From the NCBI GenBank assembly GCA_018065685.1, contig JAGHSU010000017.1:1-8273 (forward strand): a DNA stretch of 8,273 nucleotides, given 5' to 3'. Shown here one piece after another: positions 1 through 5,155 of this stretch; the stretch's first letter is position 1; each line of letters starts with the position of its first letter. The DNA comes from Candidatus Methanocorpusculum equi. GTDB lineage: Archaea > Halobacteriota > Methanomicrobia > Methanomicrobiales > Methanocorpusculaceae. A program made the position numbers and the translations under genes. Under the pieces are notes generated by a model, which saw only the letters and a program-made list of their open reading frames with translations, was not told where the DNA came from and ran no database searches.

Positions 1-446
1 CGGTGTGTCCCAAACCCTGTTGCTGCCGGAAGAACGCAGACCGAATCGACAGAAAGGGAAAGGAGTGCTGTGCAGGCGCCTAAGACATCCGCTGCCGCGT
101 CGTCTGCCCCGATTTCATGGAAGTGCGGGTTCGGGGTGTGGTGAACGCGTGACTCGGCACGTTCGATGCGGGCAAAGATTTTTCTGGCGAGCTCTTTTGC
201 CTCAGGGCAGGCATCTGCCGCATCGATTTTTGCAAGCAGTTCATCTATGGTGCGGTGCGCCGTATCCGCATTCATGGACACGCTGAGGGCCTCAAGGCCG
301 CAGCGGACGACAGGAGATACTGCAGGGGATGCGGTATGCTGTATCGCTGAGAAGACGGTATGTTTGTCCGCGCCAAGAGAGAGCAGGGCTGCGACGAGCA
401 TGTCTCCTGCGGCTCCGAATCGCGGGTCTATTACAAGGGTCTGCAT
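1..446 (-). CDS. larC: LarC-type nickel insertion protein, N-terminal part (cut by window edge)
   Basis: The minus strand reads open from an ATG at 446 to the window edge, giving 148 residues with no stop. The protein begins MQTLVIDPRFGAAGDMLVAA, which matches the LarC (DUF111) amino-terminal signature DP-x-x-GA-x-GDM at residues 7-16. A second family signature, PHFHEIGADD followed by ADVLG, lies at residues 107-123. LarC proteins insert nickel into the pyridinium-derived pincer cofactor of LarA-type racemases in a CTP-dependent reaction and act in the cytoplasm; that is family knowledge. Which enzyme uses the cofactor here is not visible. Family members are usually near 400 residues, so more than half lies outside the window. 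The family-typical arginine-poor 'DPFSGASGDM' is DPRFGAAGDM here, a mild variation. There is no clear Shine-Dalgarno sequence; a CATATTCT box about 27 nt upstream would fit a leaderless transcript. The upstream minus-strand gene is rhuM, with a 170-bp gap. Confidence 0.88.
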   Translation of the reverse strand, partial: MQTLVIDPRFGAAGDMLVAALLSLGADKHTVFSAIQHTASPAVSPVVRCGLEALSVSMNADTAHRTIDELLAKIDAADACPEAKELARKIFARIERAESRVHHTPNPHFHEIGADDAAADVLGACTALLSLSVDSVCVLPAATGFGTH

Positions 447-496
447 TGATGTATTAATATTGGTTGTAAGAGAATATGAGTGTGTGGGATAAGGGT

Positions 497-540
497 GCTT
501 CCCGGGCAGCTCTACTCCCTCTGTCATAAAGCCGGGAGGC
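497..540. repeat. inverted repeat in the larC-rhuM gap
   Basis: GCTTCCCGG (497-505) and CCGGGAGGC (532-540) can pair over 9 bp with one G-T wobble around a 26-nt loop. It sits between the rhuM stop and the larC start. No T-run follows on either strand, so it is not an obvious terminator. The rest of the gap (447-616) holds no gene that I can see. Confidence 0.4.
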
Positions 541-580
541 CGACTCACAGCTCACTTCGTTCGCCCCTCACCCTTTGCCG

Positions 581-616
581 TAAAAGACAGGAAAAGAAAT
601 AAAGAGAAATAAATTG
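581..616 (-). terminator. T-rich terminator downstream of rhuM
   Basis: On the minus strand, the sequence right after the rhuM TGA (617-619) runs through several T-rich blocks (TTTATTTCTC, TTTATTTC, TTTTCC, TTTT) within 36 nt. Archaeal RNA polymerase stops at such oligo-T stretches without needing a hairpin, so this is the likely 3' end of the rhuM transcript. Confidence 0.5.
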
Positions 617-1636
617 TCACGCTGTTTTTTCGCGATTGTATTCAGGAGTCTGCTCTTCAATTCTTCTTATGTCCGCCATGAATACATCATAATCGCTTTT
701 TAAGTTTGCAAGTTCTCTTCTGCGGAACTCGTTATATTCGCGTTCGGCTTTTTCTATTGCTGTATCATGGGATATTGTCCCGTGCCCTTCCAGTATTTTC
801 CGCTGACTCGCTATTATTTGCTTATCTAAGGCATCAATCCAGTCCTGCATTGTCATCGGTATTTCATCAAGTGCCTGAAGTTCGGCAAAATCCAGAAACT
901 GGGACACCATTAAATTCATCCGCTGCAGTTCTTTTTCGGTGAGATAATTTTTTGCAATTTTAACGTCATCTTTGGTGACGTACTTTCCTTTGAAGTTTGT
1001 CATGCCGACGAATGGTTTCTGGTTGTTGGCACGTTCGTATATGAGTTCTGCTGCCGTGTGTTCGTGAACTGCGTAGTGCAGTTTGTTTTGTACTGCTGCA
1101 AAGAAGGTCATGGTTATGTCGGATCTCGGGTCATAGTCGATTGCTGTTGCATAGATGTCTGTTACCTGCTGGTAGAGGTTTCGTTCGCTTGAACGAATGT
1201 CACGGATTCTCTGCAATAGTTCTTTGAAGTAACGGTTGCGTCCGTTTTTGAGTCGTTCGTCGTCAAGGGTGAAGCCTTTCTGGATGTATTCGTGAAGCCG
1301 TTGTGTTGCCCATCTTCTAAAGCGGGTGGCAACCGGGGATTGTATTCTGTATCCGATTGCAATTATTATGTCAAGGTTGTAGTGGGATGTGTTTCTTTTT
1401 ACCTGTCTGTTTCCTTCTGTCTGAACAGACAAGAATTCCTTGTGAGTTGCCGCTTTTGGCAGTTCACCTTCTTTGTATATGTTGTTTATGTGCAGACTGA
1501 TGTTTTGCTGTGTTGTCTGGTATATTTCTGCAAGTTGTGTCTGTGTTATCCAGATGTCTTCTTCTGCGAAACGGACGTTTATGGATGTTTTTCCGTTTTC
1601 ATCTTCGTAGAGAAGGATGTTGTTTTCTTTTGTCAT
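617..1636 (-). CDS. rhuM: RhuM-family protein
   Basis: A 339-residue minus-strand protein. It has the RhuM layout: an amino-terminal stretch with W29 and a helix-turn-helix-like segment (ITQTQLAEIYQTTQQNISLH, residues 30-49, followed by NNIYKEGEL), then HYNLDIIIAIGYRI and RFRRWAT in the middle, then the TAAELIYERA, KIAKNYLTEKEL and FLDFAELQAL blocks, and a charged carboxyl-terminal helix. The length agrees with family members (about 330-350). RhuM is named from a Salmonella pathogenicity-island gene; its biochemical function is not established, and relatives are scattered across bacteria and archaea, often near restriction-modification genes or as fusions to Fic/Doc domains. None of those partners is seen here, so it stands alone. 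The ATG at 1636 is preceded by GCGGAG, a fair ribosome binding site. It is likely an accessory gene acquired by transfer, inserted between larC and the ribosomal-protein cluster. Confidence 0.9.
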   Translation of the reverse strand: MTKENNILLYEDENGKTSINVRFAEEDIWITQTQLAEIYQTTQQNISLHINNIYKEGELPKAATHKEFLSVQTEGNRQVKRNTSHYNLDIIIAIGYRIQSPVATRFRRWATQRLHEYIQKGFTLDDERLKNGRNRYFKELLQRIRDIRSSERNLYQQVTDIYATAIDYDPRSDITMTFFAAVQNKLHYAVHEHTAAELIYERANNQKPFVGMTNFKGKYVTKDDVKIAKNYLTEKELQRMNLMVSQFLDFAELQALDEIPMTMQDWIDALDKQIIASQRKILEGHGTISHDTAIEKAEREYNEFRRRELANLKSDYDVFMADIRRIEEQTPEYNREKTA

Positions 1637-1751
1637 GGGTTTTTCTCCGCTCTGTATTAATACCGGACTGCAGGTCTCTGTTGTTTTTATTTCCTGTTGT
1701 CTCTTTTAGTATTATGTAGTAGGTGCAGATAGGCAATAAAGTTTGCGTGAC

Positions 1752-1797
1752 GGGGGGGAGGCCGCGGCTCTTTTGCGCGGGTTTTCGGGGTGCGGGG
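1752..1797 (+). other. G-rich patch, possible G-quadruplex
   Basis: Four G-tracts lie on the plus strand: seven G at 1752-1758, GGG at 1779-1781, GGGG at 1787-1790 and GGGG at 1794-1797. The last three are separated by short loops (TTTTC and TGC), while the first loop is 20 nt. The position, about 115-160 bp upstream of the rhuM start, makes it a possible structural element, but formation of a quadruplex is only inference. Confidence 0.3.
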
Positions 1798-1798
1798 C

Positions 1799-1894
1799 GG
1801 CTTCAGTGTGGATTTTATGTGACGTAAAGCCGGGCTTCAGCGTGATTGTTCTACCCGTTGCGCTCGCCTATAGCCGCGGGTGTTCTACCTGTTG
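1799..1894. repeat. two degenerate direct repeats with a shared 34-bp spacing
   Basis: GGCTTCAGTGTGGATT (1799-1814) recurs as GGCTTCAGCGTGATT (1833-1847), with one substitution and one missing base. TGTTCTACCCGTTG (1847-1860) recurs as TGTTCTACCTGTTG (1881-1894), with one substitution. Both pairs are offset by 34 bp, as if an old tandem duplication had decayed. Confidence 0.5.
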
Positions 1895-1917
1895 TTACAA
1901 CTGAGAGTTATAACAAC
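1891..1917. promoter_or_regulatory. 27-bp palindrome, operator-like
   Basis: GTTGTTA (1891-1897) pairs with TAACAAC (1911-1917), and inside it AACT (1899-1902) pairs with AGTT (1906-1909) around a GAG loop, with only one mismatch (C1898/A1910). The left half alone, GTTGTTACAAC, is itself symmetric, and the right half contains the perfect palindrome GTTATAAC. A further GTTACAAC lies at 2011-2018. No T-run follows, so an operator fits better than a terminator. The regulator is unknown. Confidence 0.45.
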
Positions 1918-2027
1918 CACAAAAACACCTGCGGATGGATAATCCCATTAATCCTCTCAAACCTCTCCGCAAAGGTCTGCGTCTTCCCCCTCAAAACATA
2001 CACACCATCTGTTACAACAACCCGCAA
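1908..2027 (-). CDS. possible small or remnant reading frame, doubtful
   Basis: On the minus strand an open frame runs from a TTG at 2027 to a TAA at 1908-1910, encoding 39 residues. Part of it (TDGVYVLRGKTQTFAERFER) has a protein-like composition. There is no ATG, no ribosome binding site, and the frame ends inside the 1891-1917 palindrome. I recognise no family. It could be the remnant of a gene lost next to rhuM, or chance. Confidence 0.15.
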   Translation of the reverse strand: MRVVVTDGVYVLRGKTQTFAERFERINGIIHPQVFLWLL

Positions 2028-2043
2028 CTATTAATACTCCTCA

Positions 2044-2059
2044 ATACAAATAAGTATAC
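2044..2059 (+). promoter_or_regulatory. TATA-like promoter upstream of the structured RNA
   Basis: ATACAAATAAGTATAC forms an AT-rich box in an otherwise mixed region. Counting about 25 nt downstream from the centre of its AAGTATAC part puts transcription start near 2080, exactly where the predicted RNA helix begins (GGATG at 2081). The core 12-mer ATACAAATAAGT recurs on the minus strand at 5022-5033. Confidence 0.4.
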
Positions 2060-2080
2060 AGCACTCCGTTACCTGTTAAC

Positions 2081-2218
2081 GGATGCTGACTGGAGTAAGT
2101 CCGACGTGTTTCAAAAAACACTGCCCGCTTCGAGCGAGGCTTTGGGATTACGATGAGTCAGCTGATTTCATCCGCAGCAGAGAGCCTGCCGCGGCGCTGA
2201 AACACAACTGTTTCTCTT
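2081..2218 (+). ncRNA. candidate structured RNA upstream of rps15
   Basis: By hand pairing this stretch folds as follows. P1 is GGATG (2081-2085) with CATCC (2169-2173). P2 is CTGACT (2086-2091) with AGTCAG (2156-2161), and a 7-nt bulge CTGATTT separates P1 and P2 on the 3' side. P3 is GTAAGTCC (2095-2102) with GGGATTAC (2144-2151), 7 of 8 pairs. P4 is GTGTTT-CAAA-AAACAC (2106-2121). P5 is GCCCGCT with AGCG-A-GGC (2123-2140). P3, P4 and P5 thus meet in a three-way junction. P6 (2175-2199) follows, with CAGC/GCTG and GCC/GGC around an AGAGA bulge. A T-rich stretch (2209-2220, GTTTCTCTTTT) could end it. The P2-P3 internal loop (GGA opposite GATG) could form tandem G-A pairs. I recognise no known RNA family. 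It may be a stand-alone RNA or part of a long rps15 leader. Confidence 0.45.
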
Positions 2219-2234
2219 TTCGTGACTTACCCGT

Positions 2235-2262
2235 ATCAGTGAATATACGCGAACGCACTGAT
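2235..2262 (+). promoter_or_regulatory. probable rps15 promoter inside an inverted repeat
   Basis: ATCAGTG (2235-2241) and CACTGAT (2256-2262) form a perfect 7-bp inverted repeat around a 14-nt spacer that starts with AATATAC. The GAATATAC box at 2241-2248 would place transcription start near 2270, leaving about 45 nt of leader before rps15. Arms flanking a TATA-like box suggest an operator or a leader hairpin; which one is unknown. Confidence 0.35.
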
Positions 2263-2315
2263 GCGTCAGCTAATGTACGGCAAAGCTCTGGTCCCAGGTT
2301 CGCAAAGGTGAAAAC

Positions 2316-2774
2316 ATGGCACGAATGCACGCAAGAAGAAGAGGAATTGCAGCCTCAGTCCGTCCGTTCAGAACAGAAGCTCCTGAATGGTCCAACAAAA
2401 ATGCAAAGGAAATCGAGGCAAAAATCATCGAGCTCCGCAAAACCGGATTATCCAGTGCTGCAATCGGTCTCGTCCTCCGTGACAAGCACGGAGTTCCGGA
2501 CGTAAAACTCGCAACCGGAAAGAAGATCAACAAAATCATTACCGAAAACAACATGGCAGATGAGATTCCTGAAGACCTCAGAAACCTCATGCACAAAGCA
2601 CTCGGAATGAGAAAGCACTTAGTTGACAACAACCACGACGTCCACAACAAACGTCAGCTCCAGTTAACCGAGGCAAAGATTAGAAGACTCGTGAAATACT
2701 ACACCGGAAACGGAAAACTTCCGGCAGACTGGGCATACTCCCCGGAGACTGCAGAGATTCCCCTCTCCAGATAA
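2316..2774 (+). CDS. rps15: 30S ribosomal protein S15 (archaeal type)
   Basis: A 152-residue protein of the archaeal/eukaryal S15 (uS15, eukaryotic S13) type. It starts MARMHARRRGIAASVRPFRT, and carries APEW, the IGLVLRDKHGVPDVK segment near residues 51-65 and the KRQLQLTEAKIRRLVKYY helix near 114-131 that contacts 16S rRNA. The protein binds the central domain of 16S rRNA in the small subunit. The length is that of other archaeal S15 proteins, which are longer than the bacterial form because of an amino-terminal extension. The start is fixed by a GGTGA ribosome binding site at 2307-2311, four nucleotides before the ATG. It opens a plus-strand cluster with recJ-like, pcc1 and rps3ae, a familiar arrangement in euryarchaea. 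Nothing looks damaged. Confidence 0.97.
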   Translation: MARMHARRRGIAASVRPFRTEAPEWSNKNAKEIEAKIIELRKTGLSSAAIGLVLRDKHGVPDVKLATGKKINKIITENNMADEIPEDLRNLMHKALGMRKHLVDNNHDVHNKRQLQLTEAKIRRLVKYYTGNGKLPADWAYSPETAEIPLSR

Positions 2775-2792
2775 GTTCATTAAAACGCTTCA

Positions 2793-3995
2793 ATGTCAGT
2801 TACCGAATCAGCCGCAAAAATTGCAGACCGCCTGCGGACCATGGACTTTGTCCATGTCTATGCACATCATGACGCAGACGGCATCGCATCCGCGGCAATT
2901 CTCTGTGTTGCACTGCGCCGTGCAGACATAGGATTTCGTCTGCGGTTTTTACCGCAGCTTGCGGCATCAGATGTCGAATGCCCGGAGATATCAGTGCTCT
3001 GCGACCTTGGAGCATCCGTTTCGGAGTTACCCGAATCGGTCATAATAATAGATCATCACGTGCCTTACGCAAAGACACCCTATCACATAAACCCTCGCCT
3101 CGAAGGACTCGACGGCGAACGCGAACTATCCGCTGCCGGATGCGCATATCTTGTGGCAACCGCCCTCAGCTCTGACAACAGGGACCTCGCAGGTCTTGTC
3201 ATGGCAGGGGTAATCGGAGATAAGCAGGAGGTCTGCGGCATGAACGAAACAATCGTCGGAGATGCCATCGGAAACAATCTGATAACACCCGGTAAAGGAA
3301 TCCTCCTCCCCGGGCGCACCACACGGGAACAGATTGAATACGCATTTTCCCCCTACCTTCCGGGACTTTCCGGAGATGCGGAAAAAGCAGAGGAGATTGA
3401 ACGGAAATGTCAGGAGATGACATCAGACGAAGCCTATGCATCAAAGCTTCTGACATCGATTGTCATGCAGTCTTCCGCATCCGATGCCTCGCTTACGGGC
3501 CTCTACGGTCCCTCCTGGAAACTGCACCGCGAAATTATTCCCGATGCAAATTCCCTCTCCGCGGTCATCGACGCCTGCGGAAAAGCAGGAAGAGCAGACC
3601 TCGGATTTGCAGCAGCATCAGGTGATGCGGCAAAAGAGGATGAGGCGTGGAGTGTCGCACTCGGCTTTAGAAAACACCTCATTGAAAACGCGGCCTCCGC
3701 AAAGGAAATTCGGCCGCACGTCTATGAGGTAAAAGACGCCGACGCGGCATCCGATGTCGCAGACATGATCTCCGCGGATAAAAAGAGCCCGGTGATTGTG
3801 ATAGGGCGTGCCCCCTCATATCTGAAGGTGTCCGCCCGTGCTCCGTACGGGTCGGGCGTCAACTTTGAACAGTTCATGAAACAATCTGCGGAGAAGTTCG
3901 GAGGCACCGGAGGCGGACACGCTTCCCGTGCCGGAGGAGAGCTTCCCCCCGAATGCGAGGCAGAGTTCCTCGCAGCAATACCGGAGTTTGCATGA
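2793..3995 (+). CDS. archaeal RecJ-like DHH phosphoesterase (GAN-like)
   Basis: A 400-residue DHH-family protein. Motif I is HHDADG at residues 25-30, motif II is CDLG with D71, motif III is IIIDHHV with the DHH at 87-89, and a fourth acidic motif is GVIGDKQ with D143; these acidic and histidine residues bind the metal ions of the nuclease site. The carboxyl-terminal DHHA1 domain ends in GGTGGGHASRAGG (370-382), the substrate-binding glycine loop. All catalytic residues are present, so an active single-strand nuclease is expected. Archaeal members next to rps15 include GAN, the GINS-associated nuclease that stands in for Cdc45 in the replisome; assignment to that branch here is inference. The gap after rps15 is 18 nt without a GGTGA motif. 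The ATG at 2793 is preferred to Met17 because the amino-terminal helix before motif I is usual in the family. The stop overlaps the pcc1 start. Confidence 0.9.
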   Translation: MSVTESAAKIADRLRTMDFVHVYAHHDADGIASAAILCVALRRADIGFRLRFLPQLAASDVECPEISVLCDLGASVSELPESVIIIDHHVPYAKTPYHINPRLEGLDGERELSAAGCAYLVATALSSDNRDLAGLVMAGVIGDKQEVCGMNETIVGDAIGNNLITPGKGILLPGRTTREQIEYAFSPYLPGLSGDAEKAEEIERKCQEMTSDEAYASKLLTSIVMQSSASDASLTGLYGPSWKLHREIIPDANSLSAVIDACGKAGRADLGFAAASGDAAKEDEAWSVALGFRKHLIENAASAKEIRPHVYEVKDADAASDVADMISADKKSPVIVIGRAPSYLKVSARAPYGSGVNFEQFMKQSAEKFGGTGGGHASRAGGELPPECEAEFLAAIPEFA

Positions 3996-4237
3996 AAATC
4001 ACCGGCAGAATTGTATCAAAAACGGACTGCGCCGAAGAGATTGCAGAAGCACTCTCCCCGGACAACGCAGGGTTTATGAAATGCAGCGGGGCATCAGGCG
4101 TACTTACAGCAGAGTTTTCGGGCGAGTCCCCGAGAACAGTGCTTGCAACAGCGGATGACTATCTGATGAATTTATCTGTAGCATGGCAGATCAGCGAATC
4201 TGCCAAAGAACATACCAAAAACAGTAAGGTGAAATAA
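3992..4237 (+). CDS. pcc1: KEOPS complex subunit Pcc1
   Basis: An 81-residue protein beginning MKITGRIVSK. It carries the carboxyl-terminal Pcc1 signature, seen here as TADDYLMNLSVA at residues 53-64, and two short strands before it, as in the small alpha/beta Pcc1 fold. Pcc1 dimerises and links two Kae1 subunits in the KEOPS complex, which makes the t6A base at position 37 of ANN-decoding tRNAs; that is family knowledge. The start is the ATG at 3992, which overlaps the recJ-like stop in an ATGA junction, so the two are probably translationally coupled. An in-frame ATG 39 nt further upstream would add residues inside the recJ-like tail and is rejected. The last ten residues are lysine-rich and probably disordered. 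The other KEOPS genes are not in the window. Confidence 0.88.
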   Translation: MKITGRIVSKTDCAEEIAEALSPDNAGFMKCSGASGVLTAEFSGESPRTVLATADDYLMNLSVAWQISESAKEHTKNSKVK

Positions 4238-4238
4238 A

Positions 4239-4832
4239 ATGGCAAGAAAGAAAGCAAGCGGCGGACGCAAGCTTGAGGGATGGAAAGCAAAGAGCTGGTT
4301 CAAGGTCTATGCACCCGAATTCCTCGGCAAGCAGTTAATCGGAGAGGTTGTCTCCTCTAACGCAGAAAACATCCCCGGCCGCGTATTAACCGTCAGTCTT
4401 GGCGAATTAATCCAGGACTACTCGAAACAGAACGTTCGTGCATCCTTTAAGATTTCCGAGGTTGCAGGAGATGCAGCATACACCTACTTCGTAGGTCACG
4501 AGATGGCAAAAGAGTTCATCCGTGCAATGGTCAAGCACCGTGCAACCCGTATCGACTCAACCATCATGGTTACCCCGCTTGGAGCAGACAGAAGCATCCA
4601 GGTCACCATCACAGGATTCACCATCTCCCATGCACGCCTTGCACAGGCACAGGAGATCCGTGCAGCAATGGTCAAGGTCGTTGAAGACTTCGCAAAAGAA
4701 GCAGACTTCGGCACCTTCGTCAATGCAATGGTCAAAGGCGAAATCTCAAAGAAGATGTTTGAGGTCTGCAAGCCGATTTTCCCGGTCCGCAGACTTGAGA
4801 TCATCAAATCAGAAGTTTACCTGAAGGCATAA
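4239..4832 (+). CDS. rps3ae: 30S ribosomal protein S3Ae
   Basis: A 197-residue protein of the archaeal/eukaryal eS1 (S3a) family, absent from bacteria. It starts MARKKASGGRKLEGWKAKSW and has the typical WFKVYAPEFLG (20-30) and a beta-barrel region with GRVLTVSLGEL and the RASFKISEV segment, then the DRSIQVTITGFT block. The protein sits at the platform and mRNA exit side of the small subunit. The length is normal. The GGTGA ribosome binding site (4228-4232) lies inside the last codons of pcc1, and only one base separates the pcc1 stop from this ATG, so the two are co-transcribed and coupled. Two hairpins and a pyrimidine-rich tract follow, so this is the last gene of the cluster. Confidence 0.97.
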   Translation: MARKKASGGRKLEGWKAKSWFKVYAPEFLGKQLIGEVVSSNAENIPGRVLTVSLGELIQDYSKQNVRASFKISEVAGDAAYTYFVGHEMAKEFIRAMVKHRATRIDSTIMVTPLGADRSIQVTITGFTISHARLAQAQEIRAAMVKVVEDFAKEADFGTFVNAMVKGEISKKMFEVCKPIFPVRRLEIIKSEVYLKA

Positions 4833-4854
4833 AGCCCGAAGGAAAACACGACTG

Positions 4855-4926
4855 CCCCGTTTTCGGGGGGAGAAGACCGGAGGTCTTCTCTGAACTATTC
4901 TTTTCCGGTTCTGTATCTGCTCTTTT
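4855..4926 (+). terminator. double hairpin and pyrimidine tract ending the rps15-rps3ae cluster
   Basis: CCCCG-TTTT-CGGGG (4855-4868) is followed by a perfect 9-bp stem GAGAAGACC-GGA-GGTCTTCTC (4870-4890). A T-rich stretch comes next (ATTCTTTTCC, then CTCTTTTCC). This lies 22 nt after the rps3ae stop. Archaeal termination needs mainly the T-rich part; the hairpins may protect the 3' end. Confidence 0.65.
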
Positions 4927-4952
4927 CCGATTCTTTTCCGATTCCGTATCCG
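4898..4952. repeat. 22-bp imperfect direct repeat, C/T-rich
   Basis: Positions 4898-4919 and 4931-4952 match at 19 of 22 bases; both contain TTCTTTTCCG and end in TGTATC or CGTATC plus YG. A third short TCTTTTCCGA lies between them at 4921. The offset is 33 bp. It may be slippage of a terminator tract or a binding site. Confidence 0.5.
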
Positions 4953-5007
4953 ATGGTTCCCAATCCATTTCTGATGTTATATTCAGAGATAAGTACGGTG
5001 TGCATGA

Positions 5008-5035
5008 GTATACACAGATACACTTATTTGTATAC
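5008..5035. repeat. inverted repeat GTATACA / TGTATAC
   Basis: GTATACA (5008-5014) and TGTATAC (5029-5035) form a perfect inverted repeat. The two centres are 21 bp apart, about two helical turns, so a dimeric protein could touch both on one face. It lies about 160-180 bp upstream of the winged-helix regulator gene. The right part also contains the 12-mer shared with 2044-2055. Confidence 0.4.
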
Positions 5036-5044
5036 GCAACCCAC

Positions 5045-5116
5045 TCATAAATATACAATAAGATACATATTTGTGCCGATTTTCTGCGCTCTCTCTCAGT
5101 GTATCCGGGAAATCGG
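5045..5116 (+). ncRNA. candidate small RNA or long leader hairpin before the regulator gene
   Basis: CCGATTTTCTG (5076-5086) pairs with CGGGAAATCGG (5106-5116) over 11 bp with two G-U wobbles, around a 19-nt loop. A TATA-like CATAAATATAC at 5046-5055 sits about 25 nt before the stem base, the archaeal promoter distance. Downstream, GGCAAAT/ATTTGCC (5127-5149) could form a second hairpin and is followed by a T-rich run (5151-5168), which would give a transcript of about 90 nt. The alternative is a distal promoter for the regulator gene. I recognise no RNA family. Confidence 0.3.
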
Positions 5117-5126
5117 GCAGGCAGAC

Positions 5127-5149
5127 GGCAAATTTATTTGAGATTTGCC
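5127..5149 (+). promoter_or_regulatory. operator-like inverted repeat of the regulator gene
   Basis: GGCAAAT (5127-5133) and ATTTGCC (5143-5149) form a perfect 7-bp inverted repeat with a 9-bp spacer; the spacer holds an additional ATTTG (5136-5140). It lies immediately upstream of the TATA box at 5156. A binding site here would govern TBP/TFB access. Since the next gene encodes a winged-helix protein, autoregulation is a natural guess but not shown. Confidence 0.45.
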
Positions 5150-5155
5150 AATTCA

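Larger units (their letters stand above)
1637..2043. other. non-coding accessory gap upstream of rhuM
   Basis: About 400 bp with no convincing gene. It must contain the rhuM promoter (minus strand), but I cannot fix its TATA box: TATTAATA at 1655-1662 is too close to the start for a standard leader. The gap holds a G-rich patch (1752-1797), two pairs of 34-bp-spaced repeats (1799-1894), a strong palindrome (1891-1917) and a possible 39-residue minus-strand reading frame (1908-2027). Each is listed separately. Confidence 0.6.

Noticed and set aside
550..564. GCTCACTTCGTTCGC, a hairpin-prone word on the minus strand
   Set aside because: Words of this type are widespread in many genomes and one copy tells nothing of function.
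1799..1894. CRISPR-like 34-bp periodicity
   Set aside because: Only two units of each word, with different words, no constant repeat and no leader or cas gene.
2092..2102. GGAGTAAGTCC resembles the RNase P RNA core GAGGAAAGTCC
   Set aside because: The other conserved RNase P RNA regions are not seen nearby, and the segment is already used in helix P3 of a different fold.
2151..2200. Possible C/D box RNA (GATGA with CTGA)
   Set aside because: The C-like and first CTGA boxes are only a few bases apart, with no room for a guide, and a proper TGATGA is missing.
2175..2206. Possible H/ACA RNA: hairpin followed by ACA
   Set aside because: The hairpin has only a one-sided bulge, not the two-sided pseudouridylation pocket, and the ACA triplet is common by chance.
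2083..2505. Plus-strand 140-residue frame overlapping rps15
   Set aside because: It is a shadow: it overlaps the well-supported S15 gene in another frame and shows no family resemblance.
3953..4237. Longer start for pcc1 at 3953
   Set aside because: The extra 13 residues lie within the recJ-like coding end and do not look like Pcc1; the ATGA overlap at 3992 gives the normal length.
4804..5058. Minus-strand 84-residue frame with repeated EKN-type residues
   Set aside because: It runs through the terminator hairpins and the direct repeat, overlaps the end of rps3ae, and its composition reflects the C/T-rich repeat.
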